Below, one piece after another: positions 23,243-35,947 of a stretch of DNA of 64,000 nucleotides; within the stretch, counting starts at the first letter, position 1; each line of letters starts with the position of its first letter. This DNA is from Petrolisthes cinctipes (lineage: Eukaryota; Arthropoda; Malacostraca; Decapoda; Porcellanidae). A program made the translations under genes and the position numbers. The notes under the pieces were generated by a model that was not told the DNA's origin, did no database searches, and worked only from the letters and a program-made list of their open reading frames with translations. The stretch lies in assembly GCA_033782935.1 (NCBI GenBank), contig JAWQEG010000286.1:4725501-4789500 (forward strand), written 5' to 3'.

Positions 23243-25226
23243 GTGTTAGAGTATTTTCAAAATACATGCTCAAAACATACTGAAAATCGATCTTTTAGGT
23301 GCACAAAAGTCGATATGTGCATGCATCTTCAGTACCCGTTTATATCTCAAATTCAGGCTCAAAACACCCGAAAATTCAATATTTTGGGGTCCCAGAAGCA
23401 ATCTGTACATGCCTACTCAGTGTTAGAGTATTTTCAAAATACAGGCCCAAAACATGCTGAAAATCGATATTTTAGATGCCCAAAGTCAATATGTGCATGT
23501 ATCTTCTGTACCCGTTTATATCTCAAATTCAGGCTCAAAACACCCGAAAATTCAATATTTTGGGGTCCCAGAAGCAATCTGTACATGCCTACACAGTGCT
23601 AGAATATTTTCAAAATATAGGCTAAAAACATGCTAAAAATCGACATTTTAGGTGCCAAAAAATCGATATCTCAAATTCAGTCCCAAAACACCCGAAAATT
23701 CGATATTTAGAGGTCCCAGAAGGTATCTGTACATGCCTACTCCGTGTTAGAGTATTTTCAAAATACAGGCCAAAAAAATACTGAAAATCGATCTTTTAGG
23801 TGCCCAAAAGTCGATATGTGCATACATCTTCTGTACCCGTTTATATCTCAAATTCTGGCCCTAAACACCCGAAAATTCGATATTTTGGGGTCCCAGAAGC
23901 GATCTGTACATGCCTACTCCGTGTTAGAGTATTTTCAAAATTCAGGCCCAAAACATGCTGAAAATCGATATTTTTGGTGCCCAAAGTCAATATGTGCATG
24001 TATCTTCTGTACCCGTTTATATCTCAAATTCAGGCTCAAAACACCCGAAAATTCAATATTTTGGGGTCCCAGAAGCAATCTGTACAGTGCTAGAATATTT
24101 TCAAAATATAGGCTAAAAACATGCTAAAAATCGATCTTTTAGGTGCCAAAAAGTCGATATCTCAAATTCAGTCCCAAAACACCCGAAAATTCGATATTTA
24201 GGGGTCCCAGAAGCGATCTGTACATGCCTACTCCGTGTTAGAGTATTTTCAAAATACATGCTCAAAACATATTGAAAATCGATCTTTTAGGTGCACAAAA
24301 GTCGATATGTGCATGCATCTTCAGTACCCGTTTATATCTCAAATTCAGGCTCAAAACACCCAAAAATTCAATATTTTGGGGTCCCAGAAGCAATCTGTAC
24401 ATGCCTACTCAGTGTTAGAGTATTTTCAAAATACAGGCCCAAAACATGCTGAAAATCGATATTTTAGATGCCCAAAGTCAATATGTGCATGTATCTTCTG
24501 TACACGTTTATATCTCAAATTCAGGCTCAAAACACCCGAAAATTCAATATTTTGGGGTCCCAGAAGCAATCTGTACATGCCTACACAGTGCTAGAATATT
24601 TTCAAAATATAGGCTAAAAACATGCTAAAAATCGACATTTTAGGTGCCAAAAAATCGATATCTCAAATTCAGTCCCAAAACACCCGAAAATTCGATATTT
24701 AGAGGTCCCAGAAGGTATCTGTACATGCCTACTCCGTGTTAGAGTATTTTCAAAATACAGGCCAAAAAAATACTGAAAATCGATCTTTTAGGTGCCCAAA
24801 AGTCGATATGTGCATACATCTTCTGTACCCGTTTATATCTCAAATTCTGGCCCTAAACACCCGCAAATTCGATATTTTGCGGTCCCAGAAGCGATCTGTA
24901 CATGCCTACTCCGTGTTAGAGTATTTTCAAAATTCAGGCCCAAAACATGCTGAAAATCGATATTTTTGGTGCCCAAAGTCAATATGTGCATGTATCTTCT
25001 GTACCCGTTTATATCTCAAATTCAGGCTCAAAACACCCGAAAATTCAATATTTTGGGGTCCCAGAAGCAATCTGTACAGTGCTAGAATATTTTCAAAATA
25101 TAGGCTAAAAACATGCTAAAAATCGATCTTTTAGGTGCCAAAAAGTCGATATCTAAAATTCAGTCCCAAAACACCCGAAAATTCGATATTTAGGGGTCCC
25201 AGAAGCGATCTGTACATGCCTACTCC
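23243..25226 (+). repeat. two 992-bp hexamer HORs, start of second 4.8-kb block copy
   Basis: Units start at 23243 (A1 CCCGAAAA...TTGGGG) and 24235 (A1 CCCGCAAA...TTGCGG; B2 with TGTACACGT; A2 with CACCCAAAAATTC). Confidence 0.92.
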
Positions 25227-26042
25227 GTGTTAGAGTATTTTCAAAATACATGCTCAAAACATATTGAAAATCGATCTTTTAGGTGCACAAAAGTCGATAT
25301 GTGCATGCATCTTCAGTACCCGTTTATATCTCAAATTCAGGCTCAAAACACCCGAAAATTCAATATTTTGGGGTCCCAGAAGCAATCTGTACATGCCTAC
25401 ACAGTGCTAGAATATTTTCAAAATATAGGCTAAAAACATGCTAAAAATCGACATTTTAGGTGCCAAAAAATCGATATCTCAAATTCAGTCCCAAAAAAAC
25501 CCGAAAATTCGATATTTAGAGGTCCCAGAAGGTATCTGTACATGCCTACTCAGTGTTAGAGTATTTTCAAAATACAGGCCCAAAACATGCTGAAAATCGA
25601 TATTTTAGATGCCCAAAGTCAATATGTGCATGTATCTTCTGTACCCGTTTATATCTCAAATTCTGGCCCTAAACACCCGAAAATTCAATATTTTGGGGTC
25701 CCAGAAGCAATCTGTACATGCCTACTCCGTGTTAGAGTATTTTCAAAATTCAGGCCCAAAACATGCTGAAAATCGATATTTTTGGTGCCCAAAGTCAATA
25801 TGTGCATGTATCTTCTGTACCCGTTTATATCTCAAATTCAGGCTCAAAACACCCGAAAATTCAATATTTTGGGGCCCCAGAAGCAATCTGTACAGTGCTA
25901 GAATATTTTCAAAATATAGGCTAAAAACATGCTAAAAATCGATCTTTTAGGTGCCAAAAAGTCGATATCTCAAATTCAGTCCCAAAACACCCGAAAATTC
26001 GATATTTAGGGGTCCCAGAAGCGATCTGTACATGCCTACTCC
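25227..26042 (+). repeat. 816-bp rearranged pentamer, second copy
   Basis: A2/B2 25227-25403, C2 25404-25552 (149 bp, CCCAAAAAAACCCG), B2/A1 25553-25728, B1 25729-25894, C1 25895-26042. It has the same two hybrid junctions as 15479-16294. Confidence 0.92.
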
Positions 26043-27006
26043 GTGTTAGAGTATTTTCAAAATACATGCTCAAAACATACTGAAAATCGATCTTTTAGGT
26101 GCACAAAAGTCGATATGTGCATGCATCTTCAGTACCCGTTTATATCTCAAATTCAGGCTCAAAACACCCGAAAATTCAATATTTTGGGGTCCCAGAAGCA
26201 ATCTGTACATGCCTACACAGTGCTAGAATATTTTCAAAATATAGGCTAAAAACATGCTAAAAATCGACATTTTAGGTGCCAAAAAATCGATATCTCGAAT
26301 TCAGTCCCAAAACACCCGAAAATTCGATATTTAGAGGTCCCAGAAGCAATCTGTACATGCCTACACAGTGCTAGAATATTTTCAAAATATAGGCTAAAAA
26401 CATGCTAAAAATCGACATTTTAGGTGCCAAAAAATCGATATCTCGAATTCAGTCCCAAAACACCCGAAAATTCGATATTTAGAGGTCCCAGAAGGTATCT
26501 GTACATGCCTACTCCGTGTTAGAGTATTTTCAAAATACAGGCCAAAAAAATACTGAAAATCGATCTTTTAGGTGCCCAAAAGTCGATATGTGCATACATC
26601 TTCTGTACCCGTTTATATCTCAAATTCTGGCCCTAAACACCCGCAAATTCGATATTTTGGGGTCCCAGAAGCGATCTGTACATGCCTACTCCGTGTTAGA
26701 GTATTTTCAAAATTCAGGCCCAAAACATGCTGAAAATCGATATTTTTGGTGCCCAAAGTCAATATGTGCATGTATCTTCTGTACCCGTTTATATCTCAAA
26801 TTCAGGCTCAAAACACCCGAAAATTCAATATTTTGGGGTCCCAGAAGCAATCTGTACAGTGCTAGAATATTTTCAAAATATAGGCTAAAAACATGCTAAA
26901 AATCGATCTTTTAGGTGCCAAAAAGTCGATATCTCAAATTCAGTCCCAAAACACCCGAAAATTCGATATTTAGGGGTCCCAGAAGCGATCTGTACATGCC
27001 TACTCC
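26043..27006 (+). repeat. 964-bp HOR with tandem C2-C2
   Basis: A2/B2 26043-26219, C2 26220-26367, C2 26368-26515, A1 26516, B1 26693, C1 26859. Both C2 copies carry the CTCGAATTC variant, so the 148-bp monomer was duplicated after that mutation. Confidence 0.92.
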
Positions 27007-28990
27007 GTGTTAGAGTATTTTCAAAATACATGCTCAAATCATATTGAAAATCGATCTTTTAGGTGCACAAAAGTCGATATGTGCATGCATCTTCAGTACC
27101 CGTTTATATCTCAAATTCAGGCTCAAAACACCCGAAAATTCAATATTTTGGGGTCCCAGAAGCAATATGTACATGCCTACTCAGTGTTAGAGTATTTTCA
27201 AAATACAGGCCCAAAACATGCTGAAAATCGATATTTTAGATGCCCAAACTCAATATGTGCATGTATCTTCTGTACCCGTTTATATCTCAAATTCAGGCTC
27301 AAAACACCCGAAAATTCAATATTTTGGGGTCCCAGAAGCAATCTGTACATGCCTACACAGTGCTAGAATATTTTCAAAATATAGGCTAAAAACATGCTAA
27401 AAATCGACATTTTAGGTGCCAATAAATCGATATCTCAAATTCAGTCCCAAAACACCCGAAAATTCGATATTTAGAGGTCCCAGAAGGTATCTGTACATGC
27501 CTACTCCGTGTTAGAGTATTTTCAAAATACAGGCCAAAAAAATACTGAAAATCGATCTTTTAGGTGCCCAAAAGTCGATATGTGCATACATCTTCTGTAC
27601 CCGTTTATATCTCAAATTCTGGCCCTAAACACCCGAAAATTCGATATTTTGGGGTCCCAGAAGCGATCTGTACATGCCTACTCCGTGTTAGAGTATTTTC
27701 AAAATTCAGGCCCAAAACATGCTGAAAATCGATATTTTTGGTGCCCAAAGTCAATATGTGCATGTATCTTCTGTACCCGTTTATATCTCAAATTCAGGCT
27801 CAAAACACCCGAAAATTCAATATTTTGGGGTCCCAGAAGCAATCTGTACAGTGCTAGAATATTTTCAAAATATAGGCTAAAAACATGCTAAAAATCGATC
27901 TTTTAGGTGCCAAAAAGTCGATATCTCAAATTCAGTCCCAAAACACCCGAAAATTCGATATTTAGGGGTCCCAGAAGCGATCTGTACATGCCTACTCCGT
28001 GTTAGAGTATTTTCAAAATACATGCTCAAAACATATTGAAAATCGATCTTTTAGGTGCACAAAAGTCGATATGTGCATGCATCTTCAGTACCCGTTTATA
28101 TCTCAAATTCAGGCTCAAAACACCCGAAAATTCAATATTTTGGGGTCCCAGAAGCAATCTGTACATGCCTACTCAGTGTTAGAGTATTTTCAAAATACAG
28201 GCCCAAAACATGCTGAAAATCGATATTTTAGATGCCCAAAGTCAATATGTGCATGTATCTTCTGTACCCGTTTATATCTCAAATTCAGGCTCAAAACACC
28301 CGAAAATTCAATATTTTGGGGTCCCAGAAGCAATCTGTACATGCCTACACAGTGCTAGAATATTTTCAAAATATAGGCTAAAAACATGCTAAAAATCGAC
28401 ATTTTAGGTGCCAAAAAATCGATATCTCGAATTCAGTCCCAAAACACCCGAAAATTCGATATTTAGAGGTCCCAGAAGGTATCTGTACATGCCTACTACG
28501 TGTTAGAGTATTTTCAAAATACAGGCCAAAAAAATACTGAAAATCGATCTTTTAGGTGCCCAAAAGTCGATATGTGCATACATCTTCTGTACCCGTTTAT
28601 ATCTCAAATTCTGGCCCTAAACACCCGCAAATTCGATATTTTGGGGTCCCAGAAGCGATCTGTACATGCCTACTCCGTGTTAGAGTATTTTCAAAATTCA
28701 GGCCCAAAACATGCTGAAAATCGATATTTTTGGTGCCCAAAGTCAATATGTGCATGTATCTTCTGTACCCGTTTATATCTCAAATTCAGGCTCAAAACAC
28801 CCGAAAATTCAATATTTTGGGGTCCCAGAAGCAATCTGTACAGTGCTAGAATATTTTCAAAATATAGGCTAAAAACATGCTAAAAATCGATCTTTTAGGT
28901 GCCAAAAAGTCGATATCTCAAATTCAGTCCCAAAACACCCGAAAATTCGATATTTAGGGGTCCCAGAAGCGATCTGTACATGCCTACTCC
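27007..28990 (+). repeat. two 992-bp hexamer HORs
   Basis: Units start at 27007 and 27999. The first carries GCAATATGTACATGCC in A2 and closes the second 4.8-kb block copy. The second has CTCGAATTC in C2 and CTACTACGTG before A1, and begins a 1,493-bp tandem repeat. Confidence 0.92.
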
Positions 28991-29491
28991 GTGTTAGAGT
29001 ATTTTCAAAATACATGCTCAAAACATATTGAAAATCGATCTTTTAGGTGCACAAAAGTCGATATGTGCATGCATCTTCAGTACCCGTTTATATCTCAAAT
29101 TCAGGCTCAAAACACCCGAAAATTCAATATTTTGGGGTCCCAGAAGCAATATGTACATGCCTACTCAGTGTTAGAGTATTTTCAAAATACAGGCCCAAAA
29201 CATGCTGAAAATCGATATTTTAGATGCCCAAAGTCAATATGTGCATGTATCTTCTGTACCCGTTTATATCTCAAATTCAGGCTCAAAACACCCGAAAATT
29301 CAATATTTTGGGGTCCCAGAAGCAATCTGTACATGCCTACACAGTGCTAGAATATTTTCAAAATATAGGCTAAAAACATGCTAAAAATCGATCTTTTAGG
29401 TGCCAAAAAGTCGATATCTCAAATTCAGTCCCAAAACACCCGAAAATTCGATATTTAGGGGTCCCAGAAGCGATCTGTACATGCCTACTCC
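28991..29491 (+). repeat. 501-bp trimer (A2-B2-C1)
   Basis: A2 28991-29167, B2 29168-29343, C1-type 29344-29491. C1 follows B2 directly, so the A1-B1 part of the hexamer is missing. This is the crossover junction of the 1,493-bp duplication. Confidence 0.92.
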
Positions 29492-31475
29492 GTGTTAGAG
29501 TATTTTCAAAATACATGCTCAAAACATATTGAAAATCGATCTTTTAGGTGCACAAAAGTCGATATGTGCATGCATCTTCAGTACCCGTTTATATCTCAAA
29601 TTCAGGCTCAAAACACCCGAAAATTCAATATTTTGGGGTCCCAGAAGCAATCTGTACATGCCTACTCAGTGTTAGAGTATTTTCAAAATACAGGCCCAAA
29701 ACATGCTGAAAATCGATATTTTAGATGCCCAAAGTCAATATGTGCATGTATCTTCTGTACCCGTTTATATCTCAAATTCAGGCTCAAAACACCCGAAAAT
29801 TCAATATTTTGGGGTCCCAGAAGCAATCTGTACATGCCTACACAGTGCTAGAATATTTTCAAAATATAGGCTAAAAACATGCTAAAAATCGACATTTTAG
29901 GTGCCAAAAAATCGATATCTCGAATTCAGTCCCAAAACACCCGAAAATTCGATATTTAGAGGTCCCAGAAGGTATCTGTACATGCCTACTACGTGTTAGA
30001 GTATTTTCAAAATACAGGCCAAAAAAATACTGAAAATCGATCTTTTAGGTGCCCAAAAGTCGATATGTGCATACATCTTCTGTACCCGTTTATATCTCAA
30101 ATTCTGGCCCTAAACACCCGCAAATTCGATATTTTGGGGTCCCAGAAGCGATCTGTACATGCCTACTCCGTGTTAGAGTATTTTCAAAATTCAGGCCCAA
30201 AACATGCTGAAAATCGATATTTTTGGTGCCCAAAGTCAATATGTGCATGTATCTTCTGTACCCGTTTATATCTCAAATTCAGGCTCAAAACACCCGAAAA
30301 TTCAATATTTTGGGGTCCCAGAAGCAATCTGTACAGTGCTAGAATATTTTCAAAATATAGGCTAAAAACATGCTAAAAATCGATCTTTTAGGTGCCAAAA
30401 AGTCGATATCTCAAATTCAGTCCCAAAACACCCGAAAATTCGATATTTAGGGGTCCCAGAAGCGATCTGTACATGCCTACTCCGTGTTAGAGTATTTTCA
30501 AAATACATGCTCAAAACATATTGAAAATCGATCTTTTAGGTGCACAAAAGTCGATATGTGCATGCATCTTCAGTACCCGTTTATATCTCAAATTCAGGCT
30601 CAAAACACCCGAAAATTCAATATTTTGGGGTCCCAGAAGCAATATGTACATGCCTACTCAGTGTTAGAGTATTTTCAAAATACAGGCCCAAAACATGCTG
30701 AAAATCGATATTTTAGATGCCCAAAGTCAATATGTGCATGTATCTTCTGTACCCGTTTATATCTCAAATTCAGGCTCAAAACACCCGAAAATTCAATATT
30801 TTGGGGTCCCAGAAGCAATCTGTACATGCCTACACAGTGCTAGAATATTTTCAAAATATAGGCTAAAAACATGCTAAAAATCGACATTTTAGGTGCCAAA
30901 AAATCGATATCTCAAATTCAGTCCCAAAACACCTGAAAATTCGATATTTAGAGGTCCCAGAAGGTATCTGTACATGCCTACTCCGTGTTAGAGTAATTTC
31001 AAAATACAGGCCAAAAAAATACTGAAAATCGATCTTTTAGGTGCCCAAAAGTCGATATGTGCATATATCTTCTGTACCCGTTTATATCTCAAATTCTGGC
31101 CCTAAACACCCGAAAATTCGATATTTTGGGGTCCCAGAAGCGATCTCTACATGCCTACTCCGTGTTAGAGTATTTTCAAAATTCAGGCCCAAAACATGCT
31201 GAAAATCGATATTTTTGGTGCCCAAAGTCAATATGTGCATGTATCTTCTGTACCCGTTTATATCTCAAATTCAGGCTCAAAACACCCGAAAATTCAATAT
31301 TTTGGGGTCCCAGAAGCAATCTGTACAGTGCTAGAATATTTTCAAAATATAGGCTAAAAACATGCTAAAAATCGATCTTTTAGGTGCCAAAAAGTCGATA
31401 TCTCAAATTCAGTCCCAAAACACCCGAAAATTCGATATTTAGGGGTCCCAGAAGCGATCTGTACATGCCTACTCC
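29492..31475 (+). repeat. two 992-bp hexamer HORs
   Basis: Units start at 29492 and 30484. They repeat the marker order of 27999 and 28991 (CTCGAATTC, CTACTACGTG, then GCAATATGTACATG). The second has GAGTAATTTC and GCATATATC in A1. Confidence 0.92.
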
Positions 31476-33108
31476 GTGTTAGAGTATTTTCAAAATACAT
31501 GCTCAAAACATACTGAAAATCGATCTTTTAGGTGCACAAAAGTCGATATGTGCATGCATCTTCAGTACCCGTTTATATCTCAAATTCAGGCTCAAAACAC
31601 CCGAAAATTCAATATTTTGGGGTCCCAGAAGCAATCTGTACATGCCTACTCAGTGTTAGAGTATTTTCAAAATACAGGCCCAAAACATGCTGAAAATCGA
31701 TATTTTAGATGCCCAAAGTCAATATGTGCATGTATCTTCTGTACCCGTTTATATCTCAAATTCAGGCTCAAAACACCCGAAAATTCAATATTTTGGGGTC
31801 CCAGAAGCAATCTGTACATGCCTACACAGTGCTAGAATATTTTCAAAATATAGGCTAAAAACATGCTAAAAATCGACATTTTAGGTGCCAAAAAATCGAT
31901 ATCTCAAATTCAGTCCCAAAACACCCGAAAATTCGATATTTAGAGGTCCCAGAAGGTATCTGTACATGCCTACTCCGTGTTAGAGTATTTTCAAAATACA
32001 GGCCAAAAAAATACTGAAAATCGATCTTTTAGGTGCCCAAAAGTCGATATGTGCATACATCTTCTGTACCCGTTTATATCTCAAATTCTGGCCCTAAACA
32101 CCCGAAAATTCGATATTTTGCGGTCCCAGAAGCGATCTGTACATGCCTACTCCGTGTTAGAGTATTTTCAAAATTCAGGCCCAAAACATGCTGAAAATCG
32201 ATATTTTTGGTGCCCAAAGTCAATATGTGCATGTATCTTCTGTACATATTCAATATTTTGGGGTCCCAGAAGCAATCTGTACATGCCTACTCAGTGTTAG
32301 AGTATTTTCAAAATACAGGCCCAAAACATGCTGAAAATCGATATTTTAGATGCCCAAAGTCAATATGTGCATGTATCTTCTGTACCCGTTTATATCTCAA
32401 ATTCAGGCTCAAAACACCCGAAAATTCAATATTTTGGGGTCCCAGAAGCAATCTGTACATGCCTACACAGTGCTAGAATATTTTCAAAATATAGGCTAAA
32501 AACATGCTAAAAATCGACATTTTAGGTGCCAAAAAATCGATATCTCAAATTCAGTCCCAAAACACCCGAAAATTCGATATTTAGAGGTCCCAGAAGGTAT
32601 CTGTACATGCCTACTCCGTGTTAGAGTATTTTCAAAATACAGGCCAAAAAAATATTGAAAATCGATCTTTTAGGTGCCCAAAAGTCGATATGTGCATACA
32701 TCTTCTGTACCCGTTTATATCTCAAATTCTGGCCCTAAACACCCGCAAATTCGATATTTTGCGGTCCCAGAAGCGATCTGTACATGCCTACTCCGTGTTA
32801 GAGTATTTTCAAAATTCAGGCCCAAAACATGCAGAAAATCGATATTTTTGGTGCCCAAAGTCAATATGTGCATGTATCTTCTGTACCCGTTTATATCTCA
32901 AATTCAGGCTCAAAACACCCGAAAATTCAATATTTTGGGGTCCCAGAAGCAATCTGTACAGTGCTAGAATATTTTCAAAATATAGGCTAAAAACATGCTA
33001 AAAATCGATCTTTTAGGTGCCAAAAAGTCGATATCTCAAATTCAGTCCCAAAACACCCGAAAATTCGATATTTAGGGGTCCCAGAAGCGATCTGTACATG
33101 CCTACTCC
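31476..33108 (+). repeat. 1,633-bp decamer with 140-bp fusion monomer
   Basis: A2, B2, C2, A1 31977, fusion monomer 32154-32293 (140 bp), B2 32294, C2 32470, A1 32618, B1 32795, C1 32961. The fusion joins B1 to an A2-like end at CTGTAC-AT-ATTCAAT: about 38 bp lost and AT added. It is one of the few junctions that is not in monomer register. Confidence 0.9.
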
Positions 33109-35092
33109 GTGTTAGAGTATTTTCAAAATACATGCTCAAAACATACTGAAAATCGATCTTTTAGGTGCACAAAAGTCGATATGTGCATGCATCTTCAGTA
33201 CCCGTTTATATCTCAAATTCAGGCTCAAAACACCCGAAAATTCAATATTTTGGGGTCCCAGAAGCAATCTGTACATGCCTACTCAGTGTTAGAGTATTTT
33301 CAAAATACAGGCCCAAAACATGCTGAAAATCGATATTTTAGATGCCCAAAGTCAATATGTGCATGTATCTTCTGTACCCGTTTATATCTCAAATTCAGGC
33401 TCAAAACACCCGAAAATTCAATATTTTGGGGTCCCAGAAGCAATCTGTACATGCCTACACAGTGCTAGAATATTTTCAAAATATAGGCTAAAAACATGCT
33501 AAAAATCGACATTTTAGGTGCCAAAAAATCGATATCTCAAATTCAGTCCCAAAACACCCGAAAATTCGATATTTAGAGGTCCCAGAAGGTATCTGTACAT
33601 GCCTACTCCGTGTTAGAGTATTTTCAAAATACAGGCCAAAAAAATACTGAAAATCGATCTTTTAGGTGCCCAAAAGTCGATATGTGCATACATCTTCTGT
33701 ACCCGTTTATATCTCAAATTCTGGCCCTAAACACCCGCAAATTCGATATTTTGCGGTCCCAGAAGTGATCTGTACATGCCTACTCCGTGTTAGAGTATTT
33801 TCAAAATTCAGGCCCAAAACATGCTGAAAATCGATATTTTTGGTGCCCAAAGTCAATATGTGCATGTATCTTCTGTACCCGTTTATATCTCAAATTCAGG
33901 CTCAAAACACCCGAAAATTCAATATTTTAGGGTCCCAGAAGCAATCTGTACAGTGCTAGAATATTTTCAAAATATAGGCTAAAAACATGCTAAAAATCGA
34001 TCTTTTAGGTGCCAAAAAGTCGATATCTCAAATTCAGTCCCAAAACACCCGAAAATTCGATATTTAGGGGTCCCAGAAGCGATCTGTACATGCCTACTCC
34101 GTGTTAGAGTATTTTCAAAATACATGCTCAAAACATACTGAAAATCGATCTTTTAGGTGCACAAAAGTCGATATGTGCATGCATCTTCAGTACCCGTTTA
34201 TATCTCAAATTCAGGCTCAAAACACCCGAAAATTCAATATTTTGGGGTCCCAGAAGCAATCTGTACATGCCTACTCAGTGTTAGAGTATTTTCAAAATAC
34301 AGGCCCAAAACATGCTGAAAATCGATATTTTAGATGCCCAAAGTCAATATGTGCATGTATCTTCTGTACCCGTTTATATCTCAAATTCAGGCTCAAAACA
34401 CCCGAAAATTCAATATTTTGGGGTCCCAGAAGCAATCTGTACATGCCTACACAGTGCTAGAATATTTTCAAAATATAGGCTAAAAACATGCTAAAAATCG
34501 ACATTTTAGGTGACAAAAAATCGATATCTCAAATTCAGTCCCAAAACACCCGAAAATTCGATATTTAGAGGTCCCAGAAGGTATCTGTACATGCCTACTC
34601 CGTGTTAGAGTATTTTCAAAATACAGGCCAAAAAAATACTGAAAATCGATCTTTTAGGTGCCCAAAAGTCGATATGTGCATACATCTTCTGTACCCGTTT
34701 ATATCTCAAATTCTGGCCCTAAACACCCGAAAATTCGATATTTTGCGGTCCCAGAAGCGATCTGTACATGCCTACTCCGTGTTAGAGTATTTTCAAAATT
34801 CAGGCCCAAAACATGCTGAAAATCGATATTTTTGGTGCCCAAAGTCAATATGTGCATGTATCTTCTGTACCCGTTTATATCTCAAATTCAGGCTCAAAAC
34901 ACCCGAAAATTCAATATTTTGGGGTCCCAGAAGCAATCTGTACAGTGCTAGAATATTTTCAAAATATAGGCTAAAAACATGCTAAAAATCGATCTTTTAG
35001 GTGCCAAAAAGTCGATATCTCAAATTCAGTCCCAAAACACCCGAAAATTCGATATTTAGGGGTCCCAGACGCGATCTGTATATGCCTACTCC
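33109..35092 (+). repeat. two 992-bp hexamer HORs
   Basis: Units start at 33109 and 34101. The A1 and B1 of the first have GAAGTGATC and TTTTAGGGTCC, private changes. Confidence 0.92.
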
Positions 35093-35947
35093 GTGTTAGA
35101 GTATTTTCAAAATACATGCTCAAAACATATTGAAAATCGATCTTTTAGGTGCACAAAAGTCGATATGTGCATGCATCTTCAGTACCCGTTTATATCTCAA
35201 ATTCAGGCTCAAAACACCCGAAAATTCAATATTTTGGGGTCCCAGAAGCGATCTGTACATGCCTACTCCGTGTTAGAGTATTTTCAAAATACATGCTCAA
35301 AACATACTGAAAATCGATCTTTTAGGTGCACAAAAGTCGATATGTGCATGCATCTTCAGTACCCGTTTATATCTCAAATTCAGGCTCAAAACACCCGAAA
35401 ATTCAATATTTTGAGGTCCCAGAAGCAATCTGTACATGCCTACTCAGTGTTAGAGTATTTTCAAAATACAGGCCCAAAACATGCTGAAAATCGATATTTT
35501 AGATGCCCAAAGTCAATATGTGCATGTATCTTCTGTACCCGTTTATATCTCAAATTCAGGCTCAAAACACCCGAAAATTCAATATTTTGGGGTCCCAGAA
35601 GCAATCTGTACATGCCTACACAGTGCTAGAATATTTTCAAAATATAGGCTAAAAACATGCTAAAAATCGACATTTTAGGTGCCAAAAAATCGATATCTCA
35701 AATTCAGTCCCAAAACACCCGAAAATTCGATATTTAGAGGTCCCAGAAGGTATCTGTACATGCCTACTTCGTGTTAGAGTATTTTCAAAATACAGGCCAA
35801 AAAAATACTGAAAATCGATCTTTTAGGTGCCCAAAAGTCGATATGTGCATACATCTTCTGTACCCGTTTATATCTCAAATTCTGGCCCTAAACACCCGAA
35901 AATTCGATATTTAGGGGTCCCAGAAGCGATCTGTACATGCCTACTCC
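35093..35947 (+). repeat. 855-bp variant with A2-A2 tandem and A1/C1 hybrid
   Basis: A2 35093-35269, A2 35270-35446, B2 35447, C2 35623, A1/C1 hybrid 35771-35947. The hybrid passes from A1 (CTGGCCCTAAAC) to C1 (TTTAGGGGTCCC) and replaces A1-B1-C1. Confidence 0.91.
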
